Notes under the pieces: model-generated
Seen by the model: the letters and a program-made list of their open reading frames with translations, nothing else
Told to the model about the DNA's origin: nothing
Database searches by the model: none
Translations under genes and position numbers: made by a program
Shown: positions 25,105 to 33,661 of the stretch, one piece after another
Layout: the number at the start of each line of letters is the position of its first letter
How positions within the stretch are numbered: position 1 is the stretch's first letter
Origin: Burkholderia sp. MS389
GTDB taxonomy: Bacteria > Pseudomonadota > Gammaproteobacteria > Burkholderiales > Burkholderiaceae
Direction of reading: 5' to 3'
Length of the DNA stretch: 64,000 bases
NCBI RefSeq assembly: GCF_016899425.1
Contig: NZ_CP045995.1
Span: forward strand, 2,170,001-2,234,000

Positions 25105-25562
25105 TGAAACTTGACGCTATCGACCGCCGAATCCTGAGCGCGCTGCAGCGCGACGGCCGCATGCAGAACGTGGAGCTCGCGCAGGAGGTCGGGCTGTCGC
25201 CGTCGCCGTGTCTGCGGCGCGTGCGGTTGCTCGAGGAAGCCGGCGTGATCGAGAAATACGTGGCCGTGCTGAACCCGGCGAAGGTCGGCAAGGGGCTGAC
25301 GATCTTCACGCGCGTATGGCTGAAGGGGCAGGACGCGGAATCGGTGAACCGTTTCGCCGAGGCCGTCCAGCAGATGCCGGAAGTCGTCGAATGCCACCTG
25401 ATGGCCGGCGACTGCGATTTCCTGCTGCGCGTCGTCGCGGCCGACATCGACGATTACCGGCGCTTCCAGATGGAATATCTGACGCGTATTCCCGGCGTGC
25501 TGAGCGTGAAGACCGACATTCCGATGCAGAAGGTCAAGCTCACGTCGGCGCTACCAACCTGA
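25104..25562 (+). CDS. Lrp/AsnC-family regulator
   Basis: A 152-residue protein: N-terminal HTH LDAIDRRILSALQRDGRMQNVELAQEVGLSPSPCLRRVRLLEE and C-terminal RAM ligand domain (VWLKGQDAESVNRFAEAV, VVECHLMAGDCDFLLRVVA). Being divergent from azlCD, it is a plausible AzlB/BkdR-like switch responding to branched-chain amino acids. The start codon directly follows half of an inverted repeat and no SD is evident, pointing to autorepression and perhaps inefficient or leaderless translation. Confidence 0.88.
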   Translation: MKLDAIDRRILSALQRDGRMQNVELAQEVGLSPSPCLRRVRLLEEAGVIEKYVAVLNPAKVGKGLTIFTRVWLKGQDAESVNRFAEAVQQMPEVVECHLMAGDCDFLLRVVAADIDDYRRFQMEYLTRIPGVLSVKTDIPMQKVKLTSALPT

Positions 25563-25788
25563 AGCGGGGCGGGGCGTGCGGCGATGCGTCGACGAGCGGT
25601 CATGGCACGGTGACAATCGCCCGATAAACTGACGGGGTGAGTCGCATCGCACGGATTGCCGGTGCGGTCGCACGCCGGTCGATGTGCAAGCAACTAACGG
25701 TCAATGCCGACGCGATCGGCCGAATGGCGCTGCATAGCGCGCCAGGTCGTGCGTCGCCGCGAATGCGTTTCTTCCTGTCGAGCCCTAC

Positions 25789-26358
25789 ATGCAGCCATTC
25801 AATACGCCGTGGAATTCGCTGGAAATCGTCAAGCTCGTGCTCGGCGTGCTGACGCCGTTGTCGGTCGCCTGTCTCGGCTGGCTCGTCGCGCGCCGGCTGA
25901 AGCGGCTCGAACTCGTGCAGTGGACCAATCAGCGGCTGATCGAAAAGCGGCTCGCGCTGTACGACACGGTCGCGCCGCAGCTCAATGCGCTGCTGTGCTT
26001 CTACACGTGGATCGGCTACTGGAAGGACATCTCGCCGGACGACGTGATCCGCGCGAAGCGCGACCTCGACCGCACGTTCCACATCTACCGCTACCTGTTC
26101 GACGACGACGTGTACGACGCGTATCACACGTTCATTCATGCGCTGTTCGAGATGCATACGGGGCCGGGCCGCGACGCGCGGATTCGCTCGCTGATCCAGG
26201 CGCCCGACGGCGACCGCAGCGTGCACGGCTCGTATGCCTGGAAGCCGGTGTGGTCCGAGCGTTTCGCGACCGCGAGCGTCGTGCCGAAGGACGACGTGCT
26301 GCGGCACTACACGCGATTGATGGAGCGGCTGCGCGTCGCGCTGGGGGCGACGCGCTGA
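25789..26358 (+). CDS. membrane-anchored hypothetical protein
   Basis: 189 residues, not assigned to a family. One transmembrane segment (IVKLVLGVLTPLSVACLGWLVA, residues 13-34) is followed by a basic stretch and a helix (LKRLELVQWTNQRLIEKRLALYDTVAPQLNALLCF) and a soluble domain rich in Tyr and Asp (FHIYRYLFDDDVYDAYHTF). The topology suggests a cytoplasmic domain tethered to the inner membrane. No neighbour offers a clue; it precedes a peptidase-like gene by 148 bp. Confidence 0.65.
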   Translation: MQPFNTPWNSLEIVKLVLGVLTPLSVACLGWLVARRLKRLELVQWTNQRLIEKRLALYDTVAPQLNALLCFYTWIGYWKDISPDDVIRAKRDLDRTFHIYRYLFDDDVYDAYHTFIHALFEMHTGPGRDARIRSLIQAPDGDRSVHGSYAWKPVWSERFATASVVPKDDVLRHYTRLMERLRVALGATR

Positions 26359-26506
26359 CGGCTTCCACGCTTCGGCGCCTTGCGCCTCGTGCCGGTATCG
26401 AAATCCGCCACCCGGCGGCGCGGATTCGCACCCTCGCGCATGAACCGGATGCGGTGCGCGGCAACGCCTGCCATGCTCGCTCCATGTTCACTTGCGCGAG
26501 GCTCGT

Positions 26507-27181
26507 ATGGTCGTCGACACCGGCCGCCAGCCGTCTCTGGTCCGCTCGCCCGGCGCACGCCGCGGGCGCCGCTTTTCCTTCGGTTCGCCCGAATCGCATG
26601 CGATGGCGTTGCCGGTCGAACCGGAAATCGGCGACATCGTCTTCATCCGCGTCACCGTGCGGCCGTTTCTCGAAGTGGCGAGCGCGACGCGCTCATGGAC
26701 GAATCACGTTGGAATCGTCGTCGGCGAGCGCGGCGGCGAGGCGCTGATCGCGGAGAGCACGTTTCCGCTATCGCGCGTCACGACGATGTCGCGGTTTGTC
26801 GCGCGTTCCGACTGCGGCGCATGCGTGGTCGCGCGGCTGACGCAGCCGCTCGATGCCGCGCAGCGACGGCGGCTCGTCGACGCGGCGAGGCGCAGGATCG
26901 GCGTGGTGTACGACACGGGTTTCAACCTCGCGTCGCGCCGGCAGTTCTGTTCGCGTTTCGTGCGCGAGATCGTGCGCGATGCCACGCGGATCGTGCTCGG
27001 CGACGTCGAGACCTTCGACATGCTGCTGCGCCGGAATCCCGGTCATCCGCTCGGCCTCTGGAGGATCTGGTACTTCGGCCGGATTCCGTGGCGTCGCCGC
27101 ACGGTGACGCCGGCGAGCTTGTTCGAGAGCGACAAGTTGCGTGTCGTGGCGGATACGCGCGAGTGCAAGGCGGATGGGTGA
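26507..27181 (+). CDS. permuted papain-like (YiiX/YebB-type NlpC/P60) cysteine hydrolase
   Basis: 224 residues. GDIVFIRVT starts the fold, WTNHVGIVVGE provides the catalytic His, and QFCSRFVREI supplies the Cys, in the circularly permuted order (His before Cys) typical of YaeF/YiiX enzymes, which act on peptidoglycan or lipid amide/thioester bonds. The start is uncertain: ATG 26507 has a modest GCGAGG site; ATG 26603 would begin right before the domain but lacks an SD. No signal peptide is seen, so it may be cytoplasmic. Confidence 0.72.
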   Translation: MVVDTGRQPSLVRSPGARRGRRFSFGSPESHAMALPVEPEIGDIVFIRVTVRPFLEVASATRSWTNHVGIVVGERGGEALIAESTFPLSRVTTMSRFVARSDCGACVVARLTQPLDAAQRRRLVDAARRRIGVVYDTGFNLASRRQFCSRFVREIVRDATRIVLGDVETFDMLLRRNPGHPLGLWRIWYFGRIPWRRRTVTPASLFESDKLRVVADTRECKADG

Positions 27182-27215
27182 ACAAGGGGCCGGGTATTAC
27201 GCATTCGCGACGGGG

Positions 27216-27848
27216 TTAGTTGCGCCCCGCCACCGCGAGCCGCGCCGCGAGACCCACGAATACCGACCCGAGCAGATACTGCGGCACCTTCGACGGCCGG
27301 CGGCGTGCGCCGATCCGCTGGCTCAGCCGGCTCGCGGACAGAATCACCGCGCCGTTCACGACGATGCCGATCAGGTTCAGCACCGTCGCGAGCACGAGAA
27401 TCTGCACGGCGATCGAACCCTGTTCGGGCCGCACGAACTGCGGGAACAGCGCGAGCACGAACAACGCCATCTTCGGGTTCAGCAGGTTCGTCGTCAGCCC
27501 TTGGCGAAAGATCGTCGCGGTCGAGCGCTGACGTTGCGACGCGACGGGCGACAGCGCAGTCGCATCCGAACGGAATGTCTTCCACGCGAGATACAGCAGA
27601 TACGCGGCGCCTGCGAAACGTACCGCGTCGTACGCGAGCGGCACCGCGACGAAGAGCTGCGACAGACCGAGCGCGGCCGCGAGCGCGTGACAGTAGGTGC
27701 CGGCCTGGATGCCCGCGAGCGTCGCGAAGCCGGCGCGCCGCCCCTGGCTCACGCTGCGGGACGCGATCAGCAACATGTCGGGGCCGGGTGTAACGGTCAG
27801 CGCGAGACACGCGCCGGAGAACAGCGCGAGCGTGGAAAAGTCGATCAT
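27216..27848 (-). CDS. LysE/RhtB-family amino acid exporter
   Basis: A 210-residue inner-membrane protein with six hydrophobic segments. The signature TPGPDMLLIASRSVSQGRRAGFATLAGIQAG near the N-terminus and GLTTNLLNPKMALFVLALFPQFV in the middle are diagnostic of RhtB proteins, which export homoserine, threonine or similar metabolites. AAAGGGA lies upstream of the ATG. Single gene. Confidence 0.9.
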   Translation of the reverse strand: MIDFSTLALFSGACLALTVTPGPDMLLIASRSVSQGRRAGFATLAGIQAGTYCHALAAALGLSQLFVAVPLAYDAVRFAGAAYLLYLAWKTFRSDATALSPVASQRQRSTATIFRQGLTTNLLNPKMALFVLALFPQFVRPEQGSIAVQILVLATVLNLIGIVVNGAVILSASRLSQRIGARRRPSKVPQYLLGSVFVGLAARLAVAGRN

Positions 27849-27965
27849 GGCATTCCCTTTTGCTGGTGCGGCGTAAAAGGGAACCCAGTTTAGGAGGGCG
27901 TGCGAGGCCGGTCAATCGAGCGAACGGACGATGGCCGGACGGCACGGATCGCGTGGCGCGTGCAT

Positions 27966-27988
27966 CGCGCATGCGCATGCGCATGCGC
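27966..27988. repeat. tandem GCGCAT alternating purine-pyrimidine tract
   Basis: CGCGCATGCGCATGCGCATGCGC is about 23 bp of strictly alternating purine-pyrimidine made of three GCATGC units, in the gap between the lysE-type gene and the next gene. Such tracts can adopt Z-DNA; no role is evident. Confidence 0.4.
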
Positions 27989-28002
27989 GGCCCGCACCCC
28001 CC

Positions 28003-28947
28003 TCACTGTTTGCGACAGGCCACCTGATAGTCGATCACGGTATTCGCGGATGGCCGGTCCGGCTCGCCGCCCACCGTCGTCACGCCGAGCACGCCGGCCG
28101 CGTTCCGGTAGCGCAGCGCGCAATACCCCATCCCGGTGCCCGAACACGCTTCGGCTTCGACGATGCCGTGCTTCGCGAGCGTCGCTGCGCCGTCCATCGC
28201 GTCCGGTTTCTCGCGCGGACGCAGCGGCTGCCAGCCATGCGCGATCAGTATCTTGCGTGCCGCGTCGAGCGGCTTGCCATACACGTTCGGCACGACCGCG
28301 TGGCCGTTGCAGTGTGTGCTTTCGGCGACGACGCGGGTCAGCCGCAGTTCGCCGTTGTGTTCGTGCAGCTCGCCGACGGGCGGCGCCGGGCCGTCGCCGC
28401 CCCAGATCAGCAGCGCGCCGCTTTCCAGACGATCGGCCGAGCCGAGCTGCCAGCTGGCCTTGCGTGCGGTGTAGCCGAGCGCGACGAGCGTCGTGTCGTC
28501 GAATACGCCGATATTGCCGTTGCGCGCGAAGCAGATCGCGCTCGTGCCGGCGCTGAATCCGCTCGCGAACGTGACGACCGTGTAGCGTCCGAGCGGTGCC
28601 TCGGACGTCACGATCCAGTTGCGCTGCGCGACCTCGCGGCCGGCCGCCGTGGTCGTTTTCGCGCGATATTGCGTGCAGAACGGATCGAGCGAACCGTTTT
28701 CAGGCGAGCGCGGCAGCGTGCCGAATGGCACGAGCGACGCCCCGGCGATATCGGAGCCCGTGCGCAGCGGCTCGGCCGATGCCGTGCCACCGAACGTGGC
28801 ACTGGCCAATACCGCGATCGAAACGATCGAAGCAAGATGGCGGATGAGCGGTGACGCAATGGAAAGCAACACCCAGACTGTCCCCGGGGAAAGTGGAACG
28901 GGCGCGGCAATCGCGCTTTTTCGCCCGTATGTCACGGTCGCGCGCAC
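28003..28947 (-). CDS. secreted hypothetical protein with PASTA-like segment
   Basis: Up to 314 residues. A hydrophobic segment (LASIVSIAVLASATFGGTASA) ending in an A-x-A site at about residue 58 looks like a signal peptide with an over-long N-terminus, so translation may begin at a GTG/TTG near 28870. A segment about residue 219-245 (VVPNVYGKPLDAARKILIAHGWQPLR) resembles a PASTA repeat (P-x-V-x-G-x2-LxxA...). Paired cysteines suggest disulfides in the periplasm. Function unknown. Confidence 0.6.
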   Translation of the reverse strand: MRATVTYGRKSAIAAPVPLSPGTVWVLLSIASPLIRHLASIVSIAVLASATFGGTASAEPLRTGSDIAGASLVPFGTLPRSPENGSLDPFCTQYRAKTTTAAGREVAQRNWIVTSEAPLGRYTVVTFASGFSAGTSAICFARNGNIGVFDDTTLVALGYTARKASWQLGSADRLESGALLIWGGDGPAPPVGELHEHNGELRLTRVVAESTHCNGHAVVPNVYGKPLDAARKILIAHGWQPLRPREKPDAMDGAATLAKHGIVEAEACSGTGMGYCALRYRNAAGVLGVTTVGGEPDRPSANTVIDYQVACRKQ

Positions 28948-28982
28948 CGCCCGGTGGCACGCCTACGTGCCGCCGCCGACTC

Positions 28983-29315
28983 TCAGCCGTTCGCGACGAC
29001 GTCGATGCGCAGCGCGTCGCCGCCCGCGACGATCGCCAGGAGACGATCGACGTTCGGGTGAGCGCCCGGACGATTGCGTGCGTCGGCCGTATGCTCGGCG
29101 AACACCGCGAGGCCGTGTTCGGCCGACTTCGCGTCGAGCGTGCCGAACGCCTGCTTCAGATAGTGGTACACCGCGAGCGAGCCCTGCTTGCCCGGCTGGT
29201 TCTCGATGGTCGCGACCACGTCGCCGTTCGCGCCGACGAGATCGATGCGCGCGATGCCGTCGATGGCCGGCAGTTGCGCGAGGTTGTCCTTGAATACTTG
29301 AGTCGGTTGAATCAC
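28983..29315 (-). CDS. small conserved protein resembling DUF2322
   Basis: A 110-residue cytoplasmic protein: VFKDNLAQLPAIDGIARIDLVGANG at the start and GLAVFAEHTADARNRPGAHPNVDRL toward the end, the pattern I associate with DUF2322 proteins. The GTG at 29315 is selected because GGAG lies 8 bases upstream and the family N-terminus begins there. No function is known. Confidence 0.65.
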   Translation of the reverse strand: MIQPTQVFKDNLAQLPAIDGIARIDLVGANGDVVATIENQPGKQGSLAVYHYLKQAFGTLDAKSAEHGLAVFAEHTADARNRPGAHPNVDRLLAIVAGGDALRIDVVANG

Positions 29316-29498
29316 TGAAAACACTCCGTCGGTTCGGTCATCGGCCAAGGTGCGTGGCCGGCCGTATCTTATCCGATCGGCTTGGTCGCGCCGCCGCCGC
29401 ACCCGTCGTACAGCGCGCCCGGCATCGCGACGCCGAATACCGCGTCGATCATCCGCGTCACGTTCGCCAGCGATGCCGCCGTGCCGACGCGTGCGGCG

Positions 29499-30203
29499 TC
29501 ATGACCGCCCGGTACCGGTCAGCACACCCGCCTCGCGCGCGCGCTCGATGTCGGGGCTGCGATACGCGTGCTCGGGAATGTCGGCGAGCCGCGACGGATG
29601 CACCTGGCGCGGCGCCAGCCCGTAGAACTTCTGAAAGCTCATGATCAGCGGCGACCACTTGTCCGGATCGATGCGGTTCGGATGACCGTCCATCAGCAGG
29701 TCGGGGTGCGCGTGCACGCGCTGGATGCGCATCTCGAACACGCGAATGCGGCCGCGCAGGTCGGGCATGTCGTCGCCGATCCCGTATGTGGCCGCGACGA
29801 CCGCCTCCATATGAACCGGGCATTCGAGCGCGCGCGGCGGCGCGACCGTTTGCGACGCGGCCTCGGTGAACCCGGCCGTGCCGAACTTGTCCGGTTCGAA
29901 TACGTAGCCTTTCGCGCGCTTGCCGTCGGGCACCGGATACGTGCCGGTCGTGCGCGCGATCCGGTCCACCGCGTCCGCCTGCGCCGACGACGGCAGGTTC
30001 AGCACGCATTCGCCGGTGCGCAGCAGGTTGCGGGTGGTCTGCGAACTGGCGGCGATGCCGATCACGCCGCGCCAGCCGAGCCAGAACGCGGACGAGATCG
30101 GCGCGAGATTGGCCGTGCCGTTTTCGTTCAGCGTGCTGACCAGCACGACGGGCGTGCCGAAGTAGAGGATGTTCGGTTCGGTGACGCAATGCGGCGCATT
30201 CAT
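29499..30203 (-). CDS. flavin reductase-like FMN-binding protein
   Basis: A 234-residue split-barrel flavoprotein: VLVSTLNENGTANLAPISSAFWLGWRGVIGIAASSQTTRNLLRTGECVLNLP contains the Flavin_Reduct FMN-binding region, of which the pattern N-x-A-P-x-S and the later ECVLNLPS are recognisable. These proteins bind FMN and reduce small molecules, or protect others from flavin. The C-terminal 60 residues (DPDKWSPLIMSFQKFYGL) are typical of the longer subgroup. Divergent from the thioredoxin gene, 232 bp away. Confidence 0.82.
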   Translation of the reverse strand: MNAPHCVTEPNILYFGTPVVLVSTLNENGTANLAPISSAFWLGWRGVIGIAASSQTTRNLLRTGECVLNLPSSAQADAVDRIARTTGTYPVPDGKRAKGYVFEPDKFGTAGFTEAASQTVAPPRALECPVHMEAVVAATYGIGDDMPDLRGRIRVFEMRIQRVHAHPDLLMDGHPNRIDPDKWSPLIMSFQKFYGLAPRQVHPSRLADIPEHAYRSPDIERAREAGVLTGTGRS

Positions 30204-30435
30204 GGTCGAGTCCTTCGTTGACGGGATCGGTTCTCATGCTGAACCCGTCGCGGCGGCACGGCGCTCCGAATCTTGTCGTGTCATTCCGAACGGTGCGCAA
30301 AAAGGCGCCGGCGCCGCGCCTGACCGAGCCGGCAATGCGTGGGCTTTTCCGCTACAGTAAGAAATCGAAGGCCGCGCCCGCTTTGCATCACGCGGGCGCG
30401 CGCAGTCACGTTCCGCCAACGCACACGAGGGCCTG

Positions 30436-30762
30436 ATGGACACCGAGCAACGCTACACCGCCAACGCGCCGACCCGCGCGGAAGTCGACGCACTGGGCGG
30501 CGCAACCGTCATCGAATTCGGCGCGAACTGGTGCGGGATCTGCGCAGGCGCGCAGCCCGCGATCACGGCGTCGTTCTCCGCGCATCCTGCCGTGCGGCAC
30601 CTGAAGATCGAGGACGGCCCCGGCCGTCCGCTCGGTCGCTCGTTCGGGGTGAAGCTGTGGCCGACGCTGGTATTCCTGCGCGATGGGGTCGAAGTCGCGC
30701 GCGTCGTGCGCCCCGCCGACGCGAAGCAGATCGAAGCCGACGGCTTCTCGGCGCTGGCCTGA
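30436..30762 (+). CDS. thioredoxin-family protein
   Basis: A 108-residue thioredoxin fold. The active site is EFGANWCGICAGAQPA (Cys-Gly-Ile-Cys rather than CGPC), and the cis-Pro loop is VKLWPTLVFLRDG. The changed dipeptide between the cysteines would make it more oxidising than standard thioredoxin. Cytoplasmic, no signal peptide. The yjbQ-type gene begins 10 bp later, so they form an operon. Confidence 0.87.
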   Translation: MDTEQRYTANAPTRAEVDALGGATVIEFGANWCGICAGAQPAITASFSAHPAVRHLKIEDGPGRPLGRSFGVKLWPTLVFLRDGVEVARVVRPADAKQIEADGFSALA

Positions 30763-30772
30763 GGTCACGACG

Positions 30773-31192
30773 ATGCAACAGGCCATCACGCACGTCGGCG
30801 TCGATACGCGCGGCAGCGGCCTCGTCGAAGTCACGCAGCAGGTGCGTGCGTTCGTCGACCAGCAGGCGATCCGCACCGGCCTGCTCACCGTGTTCTGCCG
30901 CCATACGTCGGCGTCGCTGCTGATCCAGGAGAACGCGGATCCGTCGGTGCAGCGCGATATCGAACGCTATTTCGCGACGCTCGCGCCCGAGGACGACACG
31001 CGCTACGAGCACGACACCGAAGGCGCCGACGACATGCCCGCGCATCTGCGCACCGCGCTCACGCAGGTGCAGTTGTCGATTCCGGTCGAGCACGGGCGCA
31101 TGGTGCTCGGCACGTGGCAGGGAATCTATCTGTTCGAGCATCGTCGCGCGGCGCACCGGCGCGACATCGTGCTGCATCTGATCGGCGAGTAG
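30773..31192 (+). CDS. YjbQ/UPF0047 family protein
   Basis: A 139-residue single-domain protein with the family signature GLLTVFCRHTSASLLIQENADPSV and the closing GTWQGIYLFEHR. Family members form trimers, bind a metal or phosphate, and the E. coli protein has weak thiamine-phosphate-synthase activity; the true role is unsettled. Co-transcribed with the thioredoxin gene 10 bp upstream. Confidence 0.9.
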   Translation: MQQAITHVGVDTRGSGLVEVTQQVRAFVDQQAIRTGLLTVFCRHTSASLLIQENADPSVQRDIERYFATLAPEDDTRYEHDTEGADDMPAHLRTALTQVQLSIPVEHGRMVLGTWQGIYLFEHRRAAHRRDIVLHLIGE

Positions 31193-31266
31193 GCAAAGCC
31201 GGCGAGCGGGCTAGCGGACGGAAACGCAAGCGGACGGAAACGCGTAACGCCGCGCCCGCGCGCGGC

Positions 31267-33087
31267 TCAGGCGAGCAGCTTCTCGACGAGCGCGCCGAGT
31301 TCGCGCAGGTGAACCGGCTTCGGCAGGAACGCGTCGAACGCCCGCTTGTTCTCGCGCAGCGCCGCCGATTCATACGCGCTGACGCCGAGAATCGCCGGAT
31401 GCCGGCCGTCGTCGTCGGGCTCCGCCACCGCGCGAATGCGCCGCGCCACGTCGAATCCGCTCAGGTCCGGCAGTTCGAGATCGAGCACGACGAGGTCGTA
31501 GCGGCCCGTACCGAAGCGTGCGACGCCTTCCTGCCCGGTGCCGCACAGATCGGCCTCGACGCCGAGCGCCGACAGCATCGCGCCAAGCGTCTCGCGCGCG
31601 TTGTCGTTGTCGTCGACCACCAGCGCGCGCCGGTCGCGGTGCGGCAGCACGGGCGGCAGCGCGGGCACGTCGCCGGCCGCGGTGCCGGCCGTATCGACGC
31701 CGGGCACTTCGACCGGCAGCGTCACGACGAACTCGCTGCCTTCGCCGACCGCGCTGCGCACGTCCACATGCCCGCGCAGCGTCGTCACGATTTCGCGCAC
31801 GACCGCGAGCCCCATGCCGATCCCGTCCACGTGCAGCCCGACCGCGTCGTTCGCGCGATAGAACGGCTCGAAGATCTTCGACAGATGCTGCTTCGCGATG
31901 CCGGCGCCGGTATCGCGCACGGCGATCTTCACCTGCTGGCCGGCCGGCGCATCGGCGAGCGTGATCGCCACCGTGATCGAGCCGCCGGCCGTGTACTTGA
32001 CCGAGTTCTCGATCAGGTTCGACAGCACCTGTCGCAGCAGCTTGCGATCGGAGCGGATCGCGAGGCCGGGCGGCTCGACGCGCTGCGTGACCGTGATCCG
32101 TTTCGTCGCGATCCGCTCGCGCAGCGGTTCGAGCGCCTCCGCAAGCAGCGGCGCGATGCCGACGGTATCCAGTTCGGCGACGCGTTTCGTCGAGCGCAGC
32201 TTGATGTAGTCGGTGAGGTCCTTGACGAGCGCTTCCAGCGACAGCGCGGAATTCTGCAGCCGCCGGATCGTCTTCAGGTTCGCGTCGGACTGCGGGCGTG
32301 CGAGCAGGATCTCGATCGATCCGCAAATCGCCTGCAGCGGCGTACGCAGTTCGTGGCTGACCATCCCGAGGAACGCGTTCTTGGCCTCGATCATCTCGAA
32401 CGCGCGGTCGGACGCCTTGCGTTCCGCATCGAGCGCCGCGTTCTGCCGTTCGAGCAGGTCGTCGCGCGTGCGCATCGTATAGAACAGCAGCAGGAACAGC
32501 GCGCACAGGATCACACCGAGCACGATGCCGAGGATCAGGATCGCGCGCTGCTTGTCCTTCAATTGATGGAACGTGAAATCGCGCTGCGCCATTTCGATCG
32601 CGCGGAAGTAGTTCGCGAGGCCGTTGACCTTCGGCCAGTACGCATTGACTTCGTCGATCACCTGCCGCGCCTGCTTCGGCGAATCGCGCAGCAGCGGCAC
32701 CTCGCGCTTCAGGCGCGTCATGAATTCGCCGAGCGCGTCGATCTCGTTGCGCGCGCGCGGGATGCGCAGCCAGTATTGGGACACTTCGGACGGCCGCTGC
32801 AGGAACCCGAACGACACCGACAGGCTGTCGAGCTGCATCTGCACGTGATCGAAATCGTCGTCCTCGCGCGTCGCGTAGAGAATCAGCTGCCGGTCGAAGC
32901 GCGTATAGACGTTGCGGTATTGCGCGGCGGTCCAGAACACGCCTTCACGCGGCCCCTCGAGCACGCCCTCGTTGACCGAGGTGGCAAGGAGATCCCACAG
33001 CAGGAACGCCCACGCGGCGAACCCCATGATCCACAGCGAGCCGAGGATCAGGATGATCTTTCTATTTTTCCATCGCCGCCGCGTCAT
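31267..33087 (-). CDS. hybrid sensor histidine kinase with C-terminal receiver
   Basis: 606 residues. TM1 at 11-32, a periplasmic helical sensor (about 33-181), TM2 at 182-203, then dimerisation/phosphoacceptor helix with His245 (GMVSHELRTPLQ), the N, G1 and G2 boxes of the HATPase (LSNLIENSVKY, VRDTGAGI, IGMGLAVVREIV) and a receiver with Asp536 (VVLDLELPD) and Lys in FLPKPV. The ATG follows the stop of the periplasmic molybdopterin-fold gene by one base (TGACATG). Likely partner: the BetR-type response regulator encoded just upstream in the same direction. Confidence 0.92.
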   Translation of the reverse strand: MTRRRWKNRKIILILGSLWIMGFAAWAFLLWDLLATSVNEGVLEGPREGVFWTAAQYRNVYTRFDRQLILYATREDDDFDHVQMQLDSLSVSFGFLQRPSEVSQYWLRIPRARNEIDALGEFMTRLKREVPLLRDSPKQARQVIDEVNAYWPKVNGLANYFRAIEMAQRDFTFHQLKDKQRAILILGIVLGVILCALFLLLFYTMRTRDDLLERQNAALDAERKASDRAFEMIEAKNAFLGMVSHELRTPLQAICGSIEILLARPQSDANLKTIRRLQNSALSLEALVKDLTDYIKLRSTKRVAELDTVGIAPLLAEALEPLRERIATKRITVTQRVEPPGLAIRSDRKLLRQVLSNLIENSVKYTAGGSITVAITLADAPAGQQVKIAVRDTGAGIAKQHLSKIFEPFYRANDAVGLHVDGIGMGLAVVREIVTTLRGHVDVRSAVGEGSEFVVTLPVEVPGVDTAGTAAGDVPALPPVLPHRDRRALVVDDNDNARETLGAMLSALGVEADLCGTGQEGVARFGTGRYDLVVLDLELPDLSGFDVARRIRAVAEPDDDGRHPAILGVSAYESAALRENKRAFDAFLPKPVHLRELGALVEKLLA

Positions 33088-33088
33088 G

Positions 33089-33592
33089 TCACTTCACGGT
33101 CAGACCGATGATCTGCCACGCGAACTTCGCTTCGCCGAGCGGCGTCTTCAGCTCGTCGGGATACTGGTCGCGCGGATACATGATCCACAGCGGGCCGTAG
33201 TTGTCGTTGCCGAGCACCTTGCCGTTCATCGTCCGCGCGAGGATCACGCCGTACCTGGCCGCATCGGACACGGGAATCGTGAACGTGTATTCGTCGATGC
33301 AGCGGAATTCGATCTGCGTGCCGTGCGCGCCGACCGTCTTCAGCACGTCGGACAGGCGCGGGCCCGTGAAGGCGGCCTTCGGCGTCCAGCTCGTCGACGT
33401 GACGATCGTATGTTGCGGCAGCGCCATCAGCGCCTGCTCGGAAAAGACGTAGGTCATCTTCCCCTGCTGGTTGCTCTTGCTGATCTTGCCGTCGACGGTG
33501 AACGTGAACGACGACGCGGCCCATGTCGCGGCGGCCATCCCGAGCAGGCAGGCCGTCAGCAGGCTTTTGGTCCAGATGGTTGAAACGCGCAT
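33089..33592 (-). CDS. secreted protein with sulfite-oxidase-like molybdopterin fold
   Basis: 167 residues with a signal peptide (residues 1-25, ending ATWA-A). The mature part resembles the oxidoreductase molybdopterin-binding fold: GPRLSDVLKTVGAHGTQIEFRCIDEYTFTIPVSDA and GNDNYGPLWIMYPRDQYPD match the small SUOX-like domains. The conserved Cys that ligates Mo may be the one in EFRCIDEY, but it is not in the strict family position, so cofactor binding is doubtful. Sits between the response regulator and kinase genes; it could be a periplasmic ligand-binding partner of the kinase. Confidence 0.7.
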   Translation of the reverse strand: MRVSTIWTKSLLTACLLGMAAATWAASSFTFTVDGKISKSNQQGKMTYVFSEQALMALPQHTIVTSTSWTPKAAFTGPRLSDVLKTVGAHGTQIEFRCIDEYTFTIPVSDAARYGVILARTMNGKVLGNDNYGPLWIMYPRDQYPDELKTPLGEAKFAWQIIGLTVK

Positions 33593-33661
33593 GTCTTTTC
33601 CTCGGTCTGGTGATGCGTGTAGCGGGTTGTCGCGCCGGTCGCCGTTCCCGGCGCCCGGTTC

